Shown: one piece after another, positions 42,234 through 50,820 of the stretch | How the letters are laid out: the number at the start of each line of letters is the position of its first letter | Numbering within the stretch: the first letter of the stretch is position 1 | Assembly: GCF_026342735.1 (NCBI RefSeq) | Contig: NZ_JAPEMM010000001.1 | Coordinates: forward strand, 3,658,001-3,722,000 | From: Streptomyces sp. NBC_00193 | GTDB lineage: Bacteria > Actinomycetota > Actinomycetes > Streptomycetales > Streptomycetaceae | Reading direction: 5' to 3' | Length of the DNA stretch: 64,000 bases | Notes under the pieces: generated by a model | Told to the model about the DNA's origin: nothing | The model's input: the letters and a program-made list of their open reading frames with translations, nothing else | Database searches by the model: none | Position numbers and translations under genes: made by a program

Positions 42234-43373
42234 GTGACGTTCCCGGTAGTCGGCATGGTCGGCGGCGGACAGCTCGCCCGCATGACCCACGAGGCGGGTA
42301 TCCCCCTCGGCATCAGATTCAAGATCCTCAGTGACACCCCACAGGACTCGGCGGCCCAGGTCGTGAGCGACGTCGTCATCGGCGACTATCGCGATCTGGA
42401 AACCCTCCGCGCCTTCGCGCGCGGCTGTGACGTGATCACCTTCGACCACGAGCACGTGCCCATCGCGCACCTGCGGGCCCTGGAAGCGGACGGCATCCCC
42501 GTCCGCCCGGGACCCGACGCGCTGATGCACGCCGCGGACAAGGGGGTGATGCGCGCCCGCCTCGACGAGATCGGCGCGCCCAGCCCCCGCCACCGGATCG
42601 TGAGCGATCCGGCGGACGCGGCGGCCTTCGCCGAAGAGGTCGGCGGGTTCCCCGTCATCCTCAAGACGGTGCGCGGCGGGTACGACGGAAAGGGCGTGTG
42701 GTTCGTCCGTACGCAGGCGGACGCCGAGGCCCCGTTCAAGGCGGGCGTCCCGGTCCTGGCCGAGGAGAAGGTGGACTACGTCCGCGAGCTCGCGGCCAAC
42801 ATCGTCCGCTCCCCGCACGGCCAGGCCGTGTCCTACCCCGTCGTGGAGTCCATCCAGGTGGACGGGGTCTGCGACACGGTCATCGCCCCCGCCCCGAACC
42901 TCTCGGAGGCCCTCGCCGGCGAGGCCCAGGCCCTGGCCCTGCGCATCGCCAAGGAACTCGACGTGACCGGCCACCTGGCCGTGGAACTGTTCGAGACCAC
43001 CGACGGCCGGATCCTGGTCAACGAACTGGCGATGCGCCCGCACAACAGCGGCCACTGGACGCAGGACGGTGCCATCACCTCCCAGTTCGCCAACCACGTA
43101 CGGGCCGTCCTGGACCTCCCCCTCGGCGACCCGCGCCCCCGCGCCCGCTGGACGGTCATGGCGAACGTGCTCGGCGGGGACTACCCCGACATGTACGCGG
43201 CGTACCTCCACTGCATGGCCCACGACCCCCAGCTGAAGATCCACATGTACGGCAAGGACGTGAAACAGGGCCGCAAGGTCGGCCACGTCAACACCTACGG
43301 CGACGATCTGGACGATGTGCTGGAGCGCGCACGTCACGCAGCCGGCTACCTCAGAGGAACCATCCAAGAATGA
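42234..43373 (+). CDS. purK: N5-carboxyaminoimidazole ribonucleotide synthase
   Basis: A 379-aa ATP-grasp enzyme that uses ATP and bicarbonate to carboxylate AIR to N5-CAIR in purine synthesis. The N-terminus VVGMVGGGQLARM starts the pre-ATP-grasp fold. VILKTVRGGYDGKGVW and EEKVDYVRELA belong to the ATP-grasp core, and VNELAMRPHNSGHWTQDGAITSQFANHVRAVL is the family signature. GTG42234 gives MTFPVVG as in relatives. Its stop overlaps the purE ATG (ATGA), so the pair is coupled and acts in sequence. Confidence 0.96.
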   Translation: MTFPVVGMVGGGQLARMTHEAGIPLGIRFKILSDTPQDSAAQVVSDVVIGDYRDLETLRAFARGCDVITFDHEHVPIAHLRALEADGIPVRPGPDALMHAADKGVMRARLDEIGAPSPRHRIVSDPADAAAFAEEVGGFPVILKTVRGGYDGKGVWFVRTQADAEAPFKAGVPVLAEEKVDYVRELAANIVRSPHGQAVSYPVVESIQVDGVCDTVIAPAPNLSEALAGEAQALALRIAKELDVTGHLAVELFETTDGRILVNELAMRPHNSGHWTQDGAITSQFANHVRAVLDLPLGDPRPRARWTVMANVLGGDYPDMYAAYLHCMAHDPQLKIHMYGKDVKQGRKVGHVNTYGDDLDDVLERARHAAGYLRGTIQE

Positions 43374-43906
43374 GCACCTCCGCAGCAGCTCCCGTCATCG
43401 GCATCGTCATGGGATCGGACTCCGACTGGCCCGTCATGGAGGCCGCGGCCCAGGCCCTCGACGAGTTCGAGATCCCCTACGAGGTCGACGTGGTCTCCGC
43501 GCACCGGATGCCGCGCGAGATGATCGCGTACGGGGAGCGGGCCGACGGGCGCGGCCTGAAGGCGATCATCGCGGGCGCGGGCGGGGCCGCCCACCTGCCC
43601 GGCATGCTCGCCTCCGTCACCCCGCTGCCCGTCATCGGCGTACCCGTCCCGCTGAAGTACCTCGACGGCATGGACTCCCTGATGTCGATCGTCCAGATGC
43701 CGGCCGGAATCCCCGTCGCCACCGTCTCGATCGCCGGCGCCCGCAACGCCGGGCTGCTGGCCGTACGGATGCTGGCCGCGCACGACCCGGAGCTGCGCGC
43801 CCGCATGAACGACTTCCTCCACGACCTCAACGACCAGGCCACGGAGAAGGGCAAGCGGCTGCGCAACAAGGTCGCCGGCCAGGAGTCGTTCGGATTCGGC
43901 AAGTGA
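43370..43906 (+). CDS. purE: N5-CAIR mutase
   Basis: A 178-aa class I PurE, which moves the carboxylate of N5-CAIR to C4 to give CAIR. IGIVMGSDSDWPVM, VDVVSAHRMPREM (catalytic His), IAGAGGAAHLPGM and VPLKYLDGMDSLMSIVQMP are all present. It works directly after PurK. Its stop overlaps the GTG of the dipeptidase gene by 4 nt, so that gene is part of the same transcript although it has no obvious link to purines. Confidence 0.96.
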   Translation: MSTSAAAPVIGIVMGSDSDWPVMEAAAQALDEFEIPYEVDVVSAHRMPREMIAYGERADGRGLKAIIAGAGGAAHLPGMLASVTPLPVIGVPVPLKYLDGMDSLMSIVQMPAGIPVATVSIAGARNAGLLAVRMLAAHDPELRARMNDFLHDLNDQATEKGKRLRNKVAGQESFGFGK

Positions 43907-45126
43907 CCCCCGTCAACGCCGAGGGCGGGACGGGGGCCGCCCGGCACCTGGACGCGGCGCGCGAACTGCTCGCCGAGCACCCGGTCGTCGACGGACACAA
44001 CGACCTGCCCTGGGCCCTGCGCGAGACGGTGCGCTACGACCTGGACCGGCGGGACATCGGCCGCGACCAGAAGGGCCACCTGCACACCGACATCCCCCGG
44101 CTGCGCGCCGGCGGTGTCGGCGCGCAGTTCTGGTCGGTCTACGTGCGCTCCGACTACGCGGGCGACGAGGCGGTCAGCGCCACCCTGGAGCAGATCGACG
44201 TCGTCGCCCAGCTGATCGACCGTTACCCGCGCGACCTGGTGCGGGCCCTGACGGCCGACGACATGGAGGCGGCGCGCGCCGAGGGCCGGATCGCCTCGCT
44301 GATGGGCGCCGAGGGCGGGCACTCCATCAACAACTCGCTCGCCACCCTGCGCGCCCTGCACCAGCTCGGCGTGCGGTACATGACGCTCACGCACAACGAC
44401 ACCATCGACTGGGCGGATTCGGCGACCGACGAGCCCCGGCACGGGGGCCTCAGCGAGTTCGGCCGCGAGGTCGTCCGCGAGATGAACCGGATCGGCATGC
44501 TCGTCGACCTCTCGCACGTCGCCGCGACCACGATGCGCGACGCGCTCGCGGTCACGGCGGCGCCGGTGGTCTTCTCGCACTCCTCGGCCCGGGCCGTCTG
44601 CGATCACGTGCGCAACATCCCCGACGACGTGCTGGCGCTGCTGCCGGCCAACGGCGGGGTCGCGATGGCCACCTTCGTGCCCAAGTTCATCCTCCCGGCA
44701 GCCGTCGAGTGGACCCTGGCAGCCGACGAGAACCTGCGCGCGCACGGCTACCACCACCTCGACACCACCCCCGGGGCGATGGCCCTGCACCGGGCCTTCG
44801 AGGAGGCGCGCCCGCGCCCGGTGGCCACGGCCGCGACCGTCGCAGACCACCTCGACCACATGCGCGAGGTGGCCGGCGTCGACCACATCGGCATCGGCGG
44901 GGACTACGACGGCACCGCCTTCACCCCGTCCGGGCTGGACGACGTGGCCGGGTACCCCAACCTGGTCGCCGAGCTGCTGGCCCGCCGCTGGTCGAAGGCC
45001 GACCTGGCGAAGCTGACCTGGTCGAACGCGGTACGGACGCTGCGCGACGCCGAAGCGGTGGCGCGCGAGCAGTCGGCCTCCCGGGGCCCGTCCAACGCCG
45101 TGCTCCCGGTGTCGGCCGCTTCCTGA
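43903..45126 (+). CDS. Renal-type membrane dipeptidase homologue (M19)
   Basis: A 407-aa zinc dipeptidase of the amidohydrolase superfamily, corresponding (from memory) to the structurally studied Sco3058 protein, which hydrolyses L-D and L-L dipeptides. Metal ligands and catalytic residues are in place: His32 and Asp34 in VDGHNDLPW, bridging Glu137 in GAEGGH, His205 in VDLSHV, His226 with Arg230 in FSHSSAR, and Asp in IGGDYDG. GTG43903 overlaps the purE stop. There is no signal peptide, so it is cytoplasmic and may recycle peptides with D-residues from the wall. A degenerate tandem copy follows. Confidence 0.93.
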   Translation: MTPVNAEGGTGAARHLDAARELLAEHPVVDGHNDLPWALRETVRYDLDRRDIGRDQKGHLHTDIPRLRAGGVGAQFWSVYVRSDYAGDEAVSATLEQIDVVAQLIDRYPRDLVRALTADDMEAARAEGRIASLMGAEGGHSINNSLATLRALHQLGVRYMTLTHNDTIDWADSATDEPRHGGLSEFGREVVREMNRIGMLVDLSHVAATTMRDALAVTAAPVVFSHSSARAVCDHVRNIPDDVLALLPANGGVAMATFVPKFILPAAVEWTLAADENLRAHGYHHLDTTPGAMALHRAFEEARPRPVATAATVADHLDHMREVAGVDHIGIGGDYDGTAFTPSGLDDVAGYPNLVAELLARRWSKADLAKLTWSNAVRTLRDAEAVAREQSASRGPSNAVLPVSAAS

Positions 45127-45305
45127 CCGGCCCGCCCGGCGGATCCGGCGCACGGGCTGTGACCAGCGAAATCCTGCCGGTTACACCCGAACGCCACATC
45201 CGCCGGGCGCCTCCGGCGTCCCACATGTCACGGTGGCACCATCTTCCCTGCTTCTCTCCCGCTGCTTTTCGCAACGACACAGCCGCCGAGACCGGAGCGC
45301 ACGCC

Positions 45306-46382
45306 ATGGCCGACCTGCAGGACGAACCGCACACGAACCCGGTGACCCCCGTGGGCCCCGGCTCCCTAGGAGCCGAGGATCCCACCGGCGCATTGCTCCC
45401 GGGCGCCCTGGACCGGGCCGCCGCACTGCTCAGCGTCCATCCCGTCGTGGATGGCTGCAACACCCTCGTCTGGACCCTGCGCGAGAGTCCGTACCACGAC
45501 ATCGAGACCTCGGACGCGGGCGTCGACACCGACATCCCGCGGCTGCGCGCCGGGGGAGTGGGGGCCCAGTTCTGGTCGCTGCTCATGCCGAGCGAGGCCG
45601 AGGCCACCGACCAGGTGGTGTCCGACACCCTGGAACAGATCGACGTGGCGCTGGCCCTGATGCGCCGTTACCCCGACAGCCTCTGCCTCGGGCTGACCGC
45701 CGACGACCTGGCGGACGCCCGCAACCGGGGCCGCATCTCCTCCCTCCTCGGCCCCGTGCCGGGCCGCACCCTGACGGACTCGCTGGGAGTGCTGCGCGCC
45801 TTCCACGCACTGGGCGTACGGATCCTCGCGCCGGCCGGAGCGCCGTGGGCGATGGAGGGGCTGACGGCCTTCGGCCACGACGTGGTCAAGGAGATGAACC
45901 GGCTGGCGATGCTGCTGGACCTCCGGGGCTGCCCGCCCGCGCCGGCCTGCCAGCTCGCCGCGGCCTCCAAGGCGCCGGTGATCATCTCGCACACCGGGGC
46001 GGCCGCCCTCAACCCGCACCCGGACAACGTGACCGACGAGGTGCTGCTCGCGCTGCGCGCGGCGAACGGCCTGGCGATGGTCAGCTTCGACAGCGCGCTG
46101 ACCGGGGACTCCCTGCACGCGGTGGCGGACCACGTGGACCACGTACGAGCCGTCGCGGGCCCCCACTGCGTGGGCCTGGGCGCCGGCTTCGGCGCCGAGC
46201 CGGGCGTCCCCCGGCCGACGGGACTGACGGATCCCTCGGGCTATCCGCGACTGATCGCGGAACTGCTGGAGCGGGGCTGGCCGGAGACCGACCTGGCGCT
46301 GCTGACCTGGGGGAACGCCCAGCGGGTGGTGCGGGACGCGGAGTTCACGGCCCGCGCGGCGCAGCACCGCAGGGCGTCCTGA
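45306..46382 (+). CDS. M19 dipeptidase paralogue lacking metal ligands (pseudoenzyme)
   Basis: A 358-aa protein that aligns along its length with the preceding dipeptidase (HPVVDG, DIPRLRAGGVGAQFWSL, LEQIDVALALMRRYPDSL, SGYPRLIAELLERGWPETDLALLTWGNAQRVVRDAE). The active site is gone: HND is now CNT (Cys51, Thr53), GAEGGH is GPVPGR, DLSHV is DLRGC, SHSSAR is SHTGAA, and GGDYDG is GAGFGA. Only one His remains. The frame is intact with normal codon use, so it is maintained as a protein, not decaying. It may bind peptides or regulate its neighbour. ATG45306 has GGAG about 9 nt upstream. It ends 7 bp from a convergent gene. Confidence 0.85.
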   Translation: MADLQDEPHTNPVTPVGPGSLGAEDPTGALLPGALDRAAALLSVHPVVDGCNTLVWTLRESPYHDIETSDAGVDTDIPRLRAGGVGAQFWSLLMPSEAEATDQVVSDTLEQIDVALALMRRYPDSLCLGLTADDLADARNRGRISSLLGPVPGRTLTDSLGVLRAFHALGVRILAPAGAPWAMEGLTAFGHDVVKEMNRLAMLLDLRGCPPAPACQLAAASKAPVIISHTGAAALNPHPDNVTDEVLLALRAANGLAMVSFDSALTGDSLHAVADHVDHVRAVAGPHCVGLGAGFGAEPGVPRPTGLTDPSGYPRLIAELLERGWPETDLALLTWGNAQRVVRDAEFTARAAQHRRAS

Positions 46383-46389
46383 GAAGGAT

Positions 46390-47694
46390 TCAGACGCGCG
46401 CCGGGACCGAGGTCCCGGCCTTGGACGCCGGGGCCGCCGAGGCCTCGGCGTCCTTCCCGTCCACGGACCCGCTTCCGGGCAGGGGGCTGACGCTGGCCCG
46501 CCACAGGCGCAGGCAGGACCAGACGGCGGCCCAGGCCAGCAGGCCGTTGCGGAGCACCAGGAGGAACGTGCCGAAGGCGGTGCCCGGGAGGATCTCCGAG
46601 CCGTAGGTGAGCGGGTAGATCGCGGTGCTGAGCGCGGTCGAGGCCACGATCAGCCAGGCCACCGGCCGCTGCGTGGTGTGCTTGCAGGTCAGGCAGACGG
46701 CCGCGAGGCCGACCAGCCAGATCAGGTACTGCGGGCTGAGCACGCGGCTGGTGATGGTGAAGACGAGGATGGCGCACAGCGCGGCGTCCAGCGGGGTCGC
46801 GGTCGTCCAGCGCCGGGCCTTCACCCGCCACAGCAGCAGCCACGCGAACCCGACGACCGTGAGGCCGACGGAGAGCAGGGCGACGCTGGAGACGTACGGG
46901 CCGAGGTACTCGTAGGCGCCGTAGCGGACTTCGACCTTCCCGGACCAGGCGCCGACGAGCTTGCCGAGCATCAGGGCGGAGCCGCCGAGGGACTCGACCT
47001 GGATGCCGCGGTTGCCCTGGTTGCCCAGGAAGCCGAGGGTGTCGCGGAAGAACAGCGCGAGCACGGCGAGCAGGACGGCCCCGGCCGCCAGGGCCGAGAC
47101 GACGGCGTCGCGGGTGGTGCGGCCGCGCGGGGTGCCGATCAGCGTGAGCAGCGGCCAGACCTTGACCAGGGCCCCGACTCCGGCGAGGACCCCGCCGAGC
47201 TTGCGGCGGAAGCGCAGGCACAGCAGCGAGCCGACGGCGAGCAGGGTGACCTGGAGGTCGTAGCGGCCGAAGGGCAGCGACAGCAGCAGCGGCAGCGTGG
47301 TCAGCCACAGCACGGCGCCGGCCAGGCTGCCGTCGGTGCGCCGGGCGGCGCGGACCAGGCCGATGGTGATCAGCGCGTCGCAGACCACGGTCAGGGCGAC
47401 GAAGGCCTGGAAGTAGCTGAGGAAGGGGAGCAGGTCGGGCGACAGGAAGATCGCCGCGGCGGCCGGCGGGTACTGCCACATGACGTCGTCGTGCGGCATG
47501 GTCCCCGTGACGAGGACGTCGTACCAGTTGTTGTAGGTCTGGGTGATCTCCACGCGCACCGAGGAGGTGCCGTGCAGGTTCACCACCAGGAGGACCACCA
47601 TCAGCGTCCGGGTGGCCAGCCAGAACCCCGCCATGGCCAGGCGGCCGGCGCGCCCGCGGAGTGCGGAATCGATGGTCGTGCTCGTACTGGTCAT
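46390..47694 (-). CDS. GT87 (DUF2029) polyprenol-phosphate-dependent glycosyltransferase
   Basis: A 434-aa polytopic membrane protein with about ten membrane segments and the family's early extracytoplasmic catalytic-type motif after helix 1 (ITQTYNNWYDVLVTGTMPHDDVMWQYPPAAA). This group (GT-C fold) uses polyprenol-linked mannose or arabinose to extend envelope glycans. ATG47694 (MTSTSTTIDSALRGR) has no Shine-Dalgarno sequence. On the minus strand TAGACT ends 8 nt upstream, so the mRNA is probably leaderless. The C-terminus is a Pro/Ser/Lys-rich tail. It precedes no obvious partner; ugd lies 126 bp behind in the same direction. Confidence 0.85.
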   Translation of the reverse strand: MTSTSTTIDSALRGRAGRLAMAGFWLATRTLMVVLLVVNLHGTSSVRVEITQTYNNWYDVLVTGTMPHDDVMWQYPPAAAAIFLSPDLLPFLSYFQAFVALTVVCDALITIGLVRAARRTDGSLAGAVLWLTTLPLLLSLPFGRYDLQVTLLAVGSLLCLRFRRKLGGVLAGVGALVKVWPLLTLIGTPRGRTTRDAVVSALAAGAVLLAVLALFFRDTLGFLGNQGNRGIQVESLGGSALMLGKLVGAWSGKVEVRYGAYEYLGPYVSSVALLSVGLTVVGFAWLLLWRVKARRWTTATPLDAALCAILVFTITSRVLSPQYLIWLVGLAAVCLTCKHTTQRPVAWLIVASTALSTAIYPLTYGSEILPGTAFGTFLLVLRNGLLAWAAVWSCLRLWRASVSPLPGSGSVDGKDAEASAAPASKAGTSVPARV

Positions 47695-47820
47695 CGGCCG
47701 TGAGTCTAGCGATCCATTGCGTGCGGCCCGGCGGCTGCCGCCAACGATCCGGTGACGAGATGTGAAACCGCGCATTCCGGAACGAAGCGCATCAAGGTCC
47801 GCCGGGGGCGGACCCGGAGG

Positions 47821-49173
47821 TCAGGCGCGCGGGCGGCCCATCGCGCGGTAGGTCCAGCCGGCGGCGCGCCACAGGGCGGGGTCGAGGGCGTTGCGGCCGT
47901 CGAGGACGAGCCGGTCGGTGACGACCTCGCCGAGGGCCGCGGGGTCCAGGTCGCGGAACTCCCGCCACTCGGTGAGGTGCAGGACCACCTCGGCGCCGCG
48001 GGCGGCGTCCAGGGCGGTGTCGGCGTACCCGAGGGTGGGGAAGACGCGGCGGGCGTTGTCCATGCCCTTGGGGTCGTAGACGGTGACCTGGCCGCCCTGG
48101 AGGTGGATCTGGCCGGCCACGTTCAGCGCCGGGGAGTCGCGGACGTCGTCGGAGTCCGGCTTGAAGGTGGCGCCGAGCACGGCGACCCGCTTGCCGAGGA
48201 AGGAGCCGCCGACGGCATCGCGGGCCAGCTCGACCATGTGGCCGCGGCGGCGCATGTTGATGGAGTCGACCTCGCGCAGGAAGGTCAGCGCCTGGTCGGC
48301 GCCGAGCTCGCCGGCCCGCGCCATGAACGCGCGGATGTCCTTGGGCAGGCAGCCGCCGCCGAAACCGATGCCGGCGCGCAGGAACTTCTTCCCGATGCGC
48401 TCGTCGTACCCGATGGCCTCGGCCAGCTTCACCACGTCGCCGCCGGCGGCCTCGCAGACCTCGGCCATGGCGTTGATGAAGGAGATCTTCGTGGCGAGGA
48501 AGGAGTTCGCGGCGGTCTTGACGAGTTCGGCCGTGGGGAAGTCGGTGACGACCAGCGGCGTGCCCTCGCCCATGGGGGTCGCGTAGACCTCCCGCAGGAG
48601 CTTCTCGGCGCGCGCCGTGGCGTTGGTGGTGACCCCGATGACGATCCGGTCCGGGTGCAGGGTGTCCTGGACGGCGAAGCCCTCGCGCAGGAACTCAGGG
48701 TTCCAGGCGAGCTCGATCTCCTCGCCGGCCGGGGCGAGCGCGGTCAGCTTCGCGGCGAGGCGCTCGGCGGAGCCGACGGGCACGGTGGACTTGCCGACGA
48801 CCAGGGCGGCCCGGGTCAGGTGCGGGGCGAGCGATTCCATGGCGGAGTCGACGTAGCTCATGTCGCAGGCGTACTCGCCGTGCTTCTGCGGGGTGTTCAC
48901 GCAGACGAAGTGGACGTCACCGAAGGCGCCGACCTCCTCCCAGGAGGTGGTGAAGCGCAGCCGGCCCGTGGAGCCCGGCAGTCCGGCCACGTGGGCGGAG
49001 AGCAACTCCTCCAGTCCCGGCTCGTACATGGGGACGCGGCCGGCGGCGAGCATGGCGATCTTCTCCGGCACCACGTCCAGTCCGAGCACCTCGAACCCCA
49101 GCTCCGCCATTGCCGCGGCGTGCGTGGCGCCGAGGTATCCGGTGCCGATCACAGTGATCTTGAGGGGGGCCAT
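47821..49173 (-). CDS. UDP-glucose 6-dehydrogenase
   Basis: A 450-aa NAD+-dependent enzyme oxidising UDP-glucose to UDP-glucuronate, for envelope polysaccharides. The NAD loop is ITVIGTGYLGATHAAAMAELG, VGKSTVPVGSAERL and AWNPEFLREGFAVQDTLHPDRIVIG are family blocks, the catalytic Cys is in GIGFGGGCLPKDIRAF, and VLGATFKPDSDDVRDSPALNV is the late block. ATG49173 has GGAG 5 nt upstream; the longer reading is rejected. It could also accept UDP-ManNAc or GDP-mannose, since these dehydrogenases are hard to separate by eye, but the sequence best fits UDP-glucose. Confidence 0.9.
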   Translation of the reverse strand: MAPLKITVIGTGYLGATHAAAMAELGFEVLGLDVVPEKIAMLAAGRVPMYEPGLEELLSAHVAGLPGSTGRLRFTTSWEEVGAFGDVHFVCVNTPQKHGEYACDMSYVDSAMESLAPHLTRAALVVGKSTVPVGSAERLAAKLTALAPAGEEIELAWNPEFLREGFAVQDTLHPDRIVIGVTTNATARAEKLLREVYATPMGEGTPLVVTDFPTAELVKTAANSFLATKISFINAMAEVCEAAGGDVVKLAEAIGYDERIGKKFLRAGIGFGGGCLPKDIRAFMARAGELGADQALTFLREVDSINMRRRGHMVELARDAVGGSFLGKRVAVLGATFKPDSDDVRDSPALNVAGQIHLQGGQVTVYDPKGMDNARRVFPTLGYADTALDAARGAEVVLHLTEWREFRDLDPAALGEVVTDRLVLDGRNALDPALWRAAGWTYRAMGRPRA

Positions 49174-49403
49174 GAGTGCTCCTGGAGGTGCTGGGCCGTT
49201 CGCGGCAACCGAGCATAGTCGGGCCGGTGACCGGGGATGCATTCCGGCGTCCGTCACCCGTCCGCCACCCGATGGCCACACCGTAGCCGCCCGTCCGATG
49301 CCCGCGCAGGGCCGGCCGTCCTGCAGCTGTCGGGCCGGCTGTCATGCAACTCACGTGCGACGCCCGTGTCGCGGTCGGCGCACGGACACTAAGCTTGGGC
49401 TAC

Positions 49404-49417
49404 TTAACGGTAGTTAA
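49404..49417. promoter_or_regulatory. TTAAC-GGTA-GTTAA operator-like dyad before the acyl-CoA dehydrogenase
   Basis: This perfect 5-bp-arm dyad in an otherwise GC-rich promoter lies 30 bp before the start codon. It looks like a TetR-type fatty acid regulator site. The 49174-49447 region is divergent between ugd and this gene. Confidence 0.55.
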
Positions 49418-49447
49418 CACCACGCACCACCTGGGGAGTGAGAGATC

Positions 49448-50620
49448 TTGGCGGGTTCTGCCGACTTCGACCTGTACCGCCCGGCCGAGGAGCACGACAT
49501 GCTCCGCGAGTCCGTCCGCGCGCTCGCCGAGGCGAAGATCATGCCCTTCGCCGCCGCGGTCGACGAGGAGTCCCGCTTTCCGCAGGAGGCCCTGGACGCC
49601 CTCGTCGCCAGCGACCTGCACGCCGTCCACGTGCCCGAGACCTACGGCGGCGCGGGCGCCGACGCCCTCGCCACCGTGATCGTGATCGAGGAGGTGGCCC
49701 GCGTCTGCGCGTCCTCCTCCCTCATCCCGGCGGTCAACAAGCTCGGCTCGCTCCCGGTGATCCTCTCCGGCTCCGAGGAGCTCAAGGCCAAGTACCTCGG
49801 CCCGCTGGCCAAGGGCGACGCGATGTTCTCCTACGCCCTCTCCGAGCCCGACGCGGGCTCCGACGCCGCGGGCATGAAGACCCGCGCCGTGCGCGACGGG
49901 GACTTCTGGGTGCTCAACGGCGTCAAGCGCTGGATCACCAACGCCGGCGTCTCCGAGTACTACACGGTCATGGCCGTCACCGACCCGGAGAAGCGCTCCA
50001 AGGGCATCAGCGCCTTCGTCGTCGAGAAGTCCGACGAGGGCGTCTCCTTCGGCGCCCCGGAGAAGAAGCTCGGCATCAAGGGCTCCCCGACGCGCGAGGT
50101 CTACCTCGACAACGTCCGCATCCCGGCCGACCGCATGATCGGCGCCGAGGGCACCGGATTCGCCACCGCGATGAAGACCCTCGACCACACCCGCATCACC
50201 ATCGCCGCCCAGGCGCTGGGCATCGCCCAGGGCGCGCTGGACTACGCCAAGGGCTACGTCCAGGAGCGCAAGCAGTTCGGCAAGCCGATCGGCGACTTCC
50301 AGGGCGTGCAGTTCATGCTCGCGGACATGGCCATGAAGATCGAGGCCGCCCGCCAGCTGACCTACGCGGCCGCGGCCCGCTCGGAGCGCGTCTCCGGCGG
50401 CGGCCCGCACGAGGACCTTACCTTCTTCGGCGCCGCGGCCAAGTGCTTCGCCTCGGACGTGGCCATGGAGGTCACCACGGACGCGGTCCAGCTCCTCGGC
50501 GGCTACGGCTACACCCGTGACTACCCGGTGGAGCGCATGATGCGCGACGCGAAGATCACGCAGATTTATGAAGGCACGAATCAGGTTCAGCGGATCGTGA
50601 TGGCAAGGAACCTGCCGTAG
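49448..50620 (+). CDS. Acyl-CoA dehydrogenase with element-supplied 3' end
   Basis: A 390-aa FAD enzyme that introduces the alpha-beta double bond in acyl-CoAs. FSYALSEPDAGSDAAGMKT, WITNAGVSEYYTVMAVTDP and ERKQFGKPIGDFQGVQFMLADM are family blocks. The catalytic base is Glu375 in QIYEGTNQ. TTG49448 (MAGSADFDLYRP) with GGAGTG upstream gives the usual N-terminus. The last 18 codons after 50565 use codons alien to the rest of the gene (ATT, TAT, GAA, AAT, GTT, GCA, AGG). They come from the integrated element, which restores the reading frame with one amino-acid change (Ala386 instead of Val). The native end lies at 56156-56219. Confidence 0.93.
   Translation: MAGSADFDLYRPAEEHDMLRESVRALAEAKIMPFAAAVDEESRFPQEALDALVASDLHAVHVPETYGGAGADALATVIVIEEVARVCASSSLIPAVNKLGSLPVILSGSEELKAKYLGPLAKGDAMFSYALSEPDAGSDAAGMKTRAVRDGDFWVLNGVKRWITNAGVSEYYTVMAVTDPEKRSKGISAFVVEKSDEGVSFGAPEKKLGIKGSPTREVYLDNVRIPADRMIGAEGTGFATAMKTLDHTRITIAAQALGIAQGALDYAKGYVQERKQFGKPIGDFQGVQFMLADMAMKIEAARQLTYAAAARSERVSGGGPHEDLTFFGAAAKCFASDVAMEVTTDAVQLLGGYGYTRDYPVERMMRDAKITQIYEGTNQVQRIVMARNLP
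50557..50565. other. Left attachment core
   Basis: CACGCAGAT is shared with the right junction. To its right, the 55 bases completing the gene match the native gene end at 46 of 57 positions when aligned by codon from ATT/ATC, with 11 differences and one amino-acid change. Confidence 0.85.
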
Positions 50621-50705
50621 CAGTGTTTTCGCAGGTCAGCATCCTTCTCCGGTGATCTCGGAGTGGTGATCGGCTTCCGGTCCGTTCGGGCCCGTTCCGG
50701 GCCTT

Positions 50706-50737
50706 TCCTGGGCGTCATGCTGGGGAAATCCTGGGCG
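50706..50737. repeat. Candidate integrase arm sites, left end
   Basis: TCCTGGGCG occurs at 50706-50714 and 50729-50737, the second within GGGGAAATCCTGGG (50722-50735). A near copy, GGGGGAATCCTGGG, sits at 56088-56101 near the right end. Paired direct repeats inside both ends are typical of arm-type sites of tyrosine integrases. Confidence 0.6.
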
Positions 50738-50779
50738 GACACAGGGCCCGAAACAGGTACTGACCTGCATAGACGGCAA

Positions 50780-50804
50780 GGCCCCCGGCGTGATGCCGGG
50801 GGCC
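50780..50804 (-). terminator. Integrase terminator
   Basis: A 10-bp stem GGCCCCCGGC/GCCGGGGGCC with a GTGAT loop lies 16 bp beyond the integrase stop. Confidence 0.8.
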
Positions 50805-50820
50805 CTCTGTCTGAGCTTGG

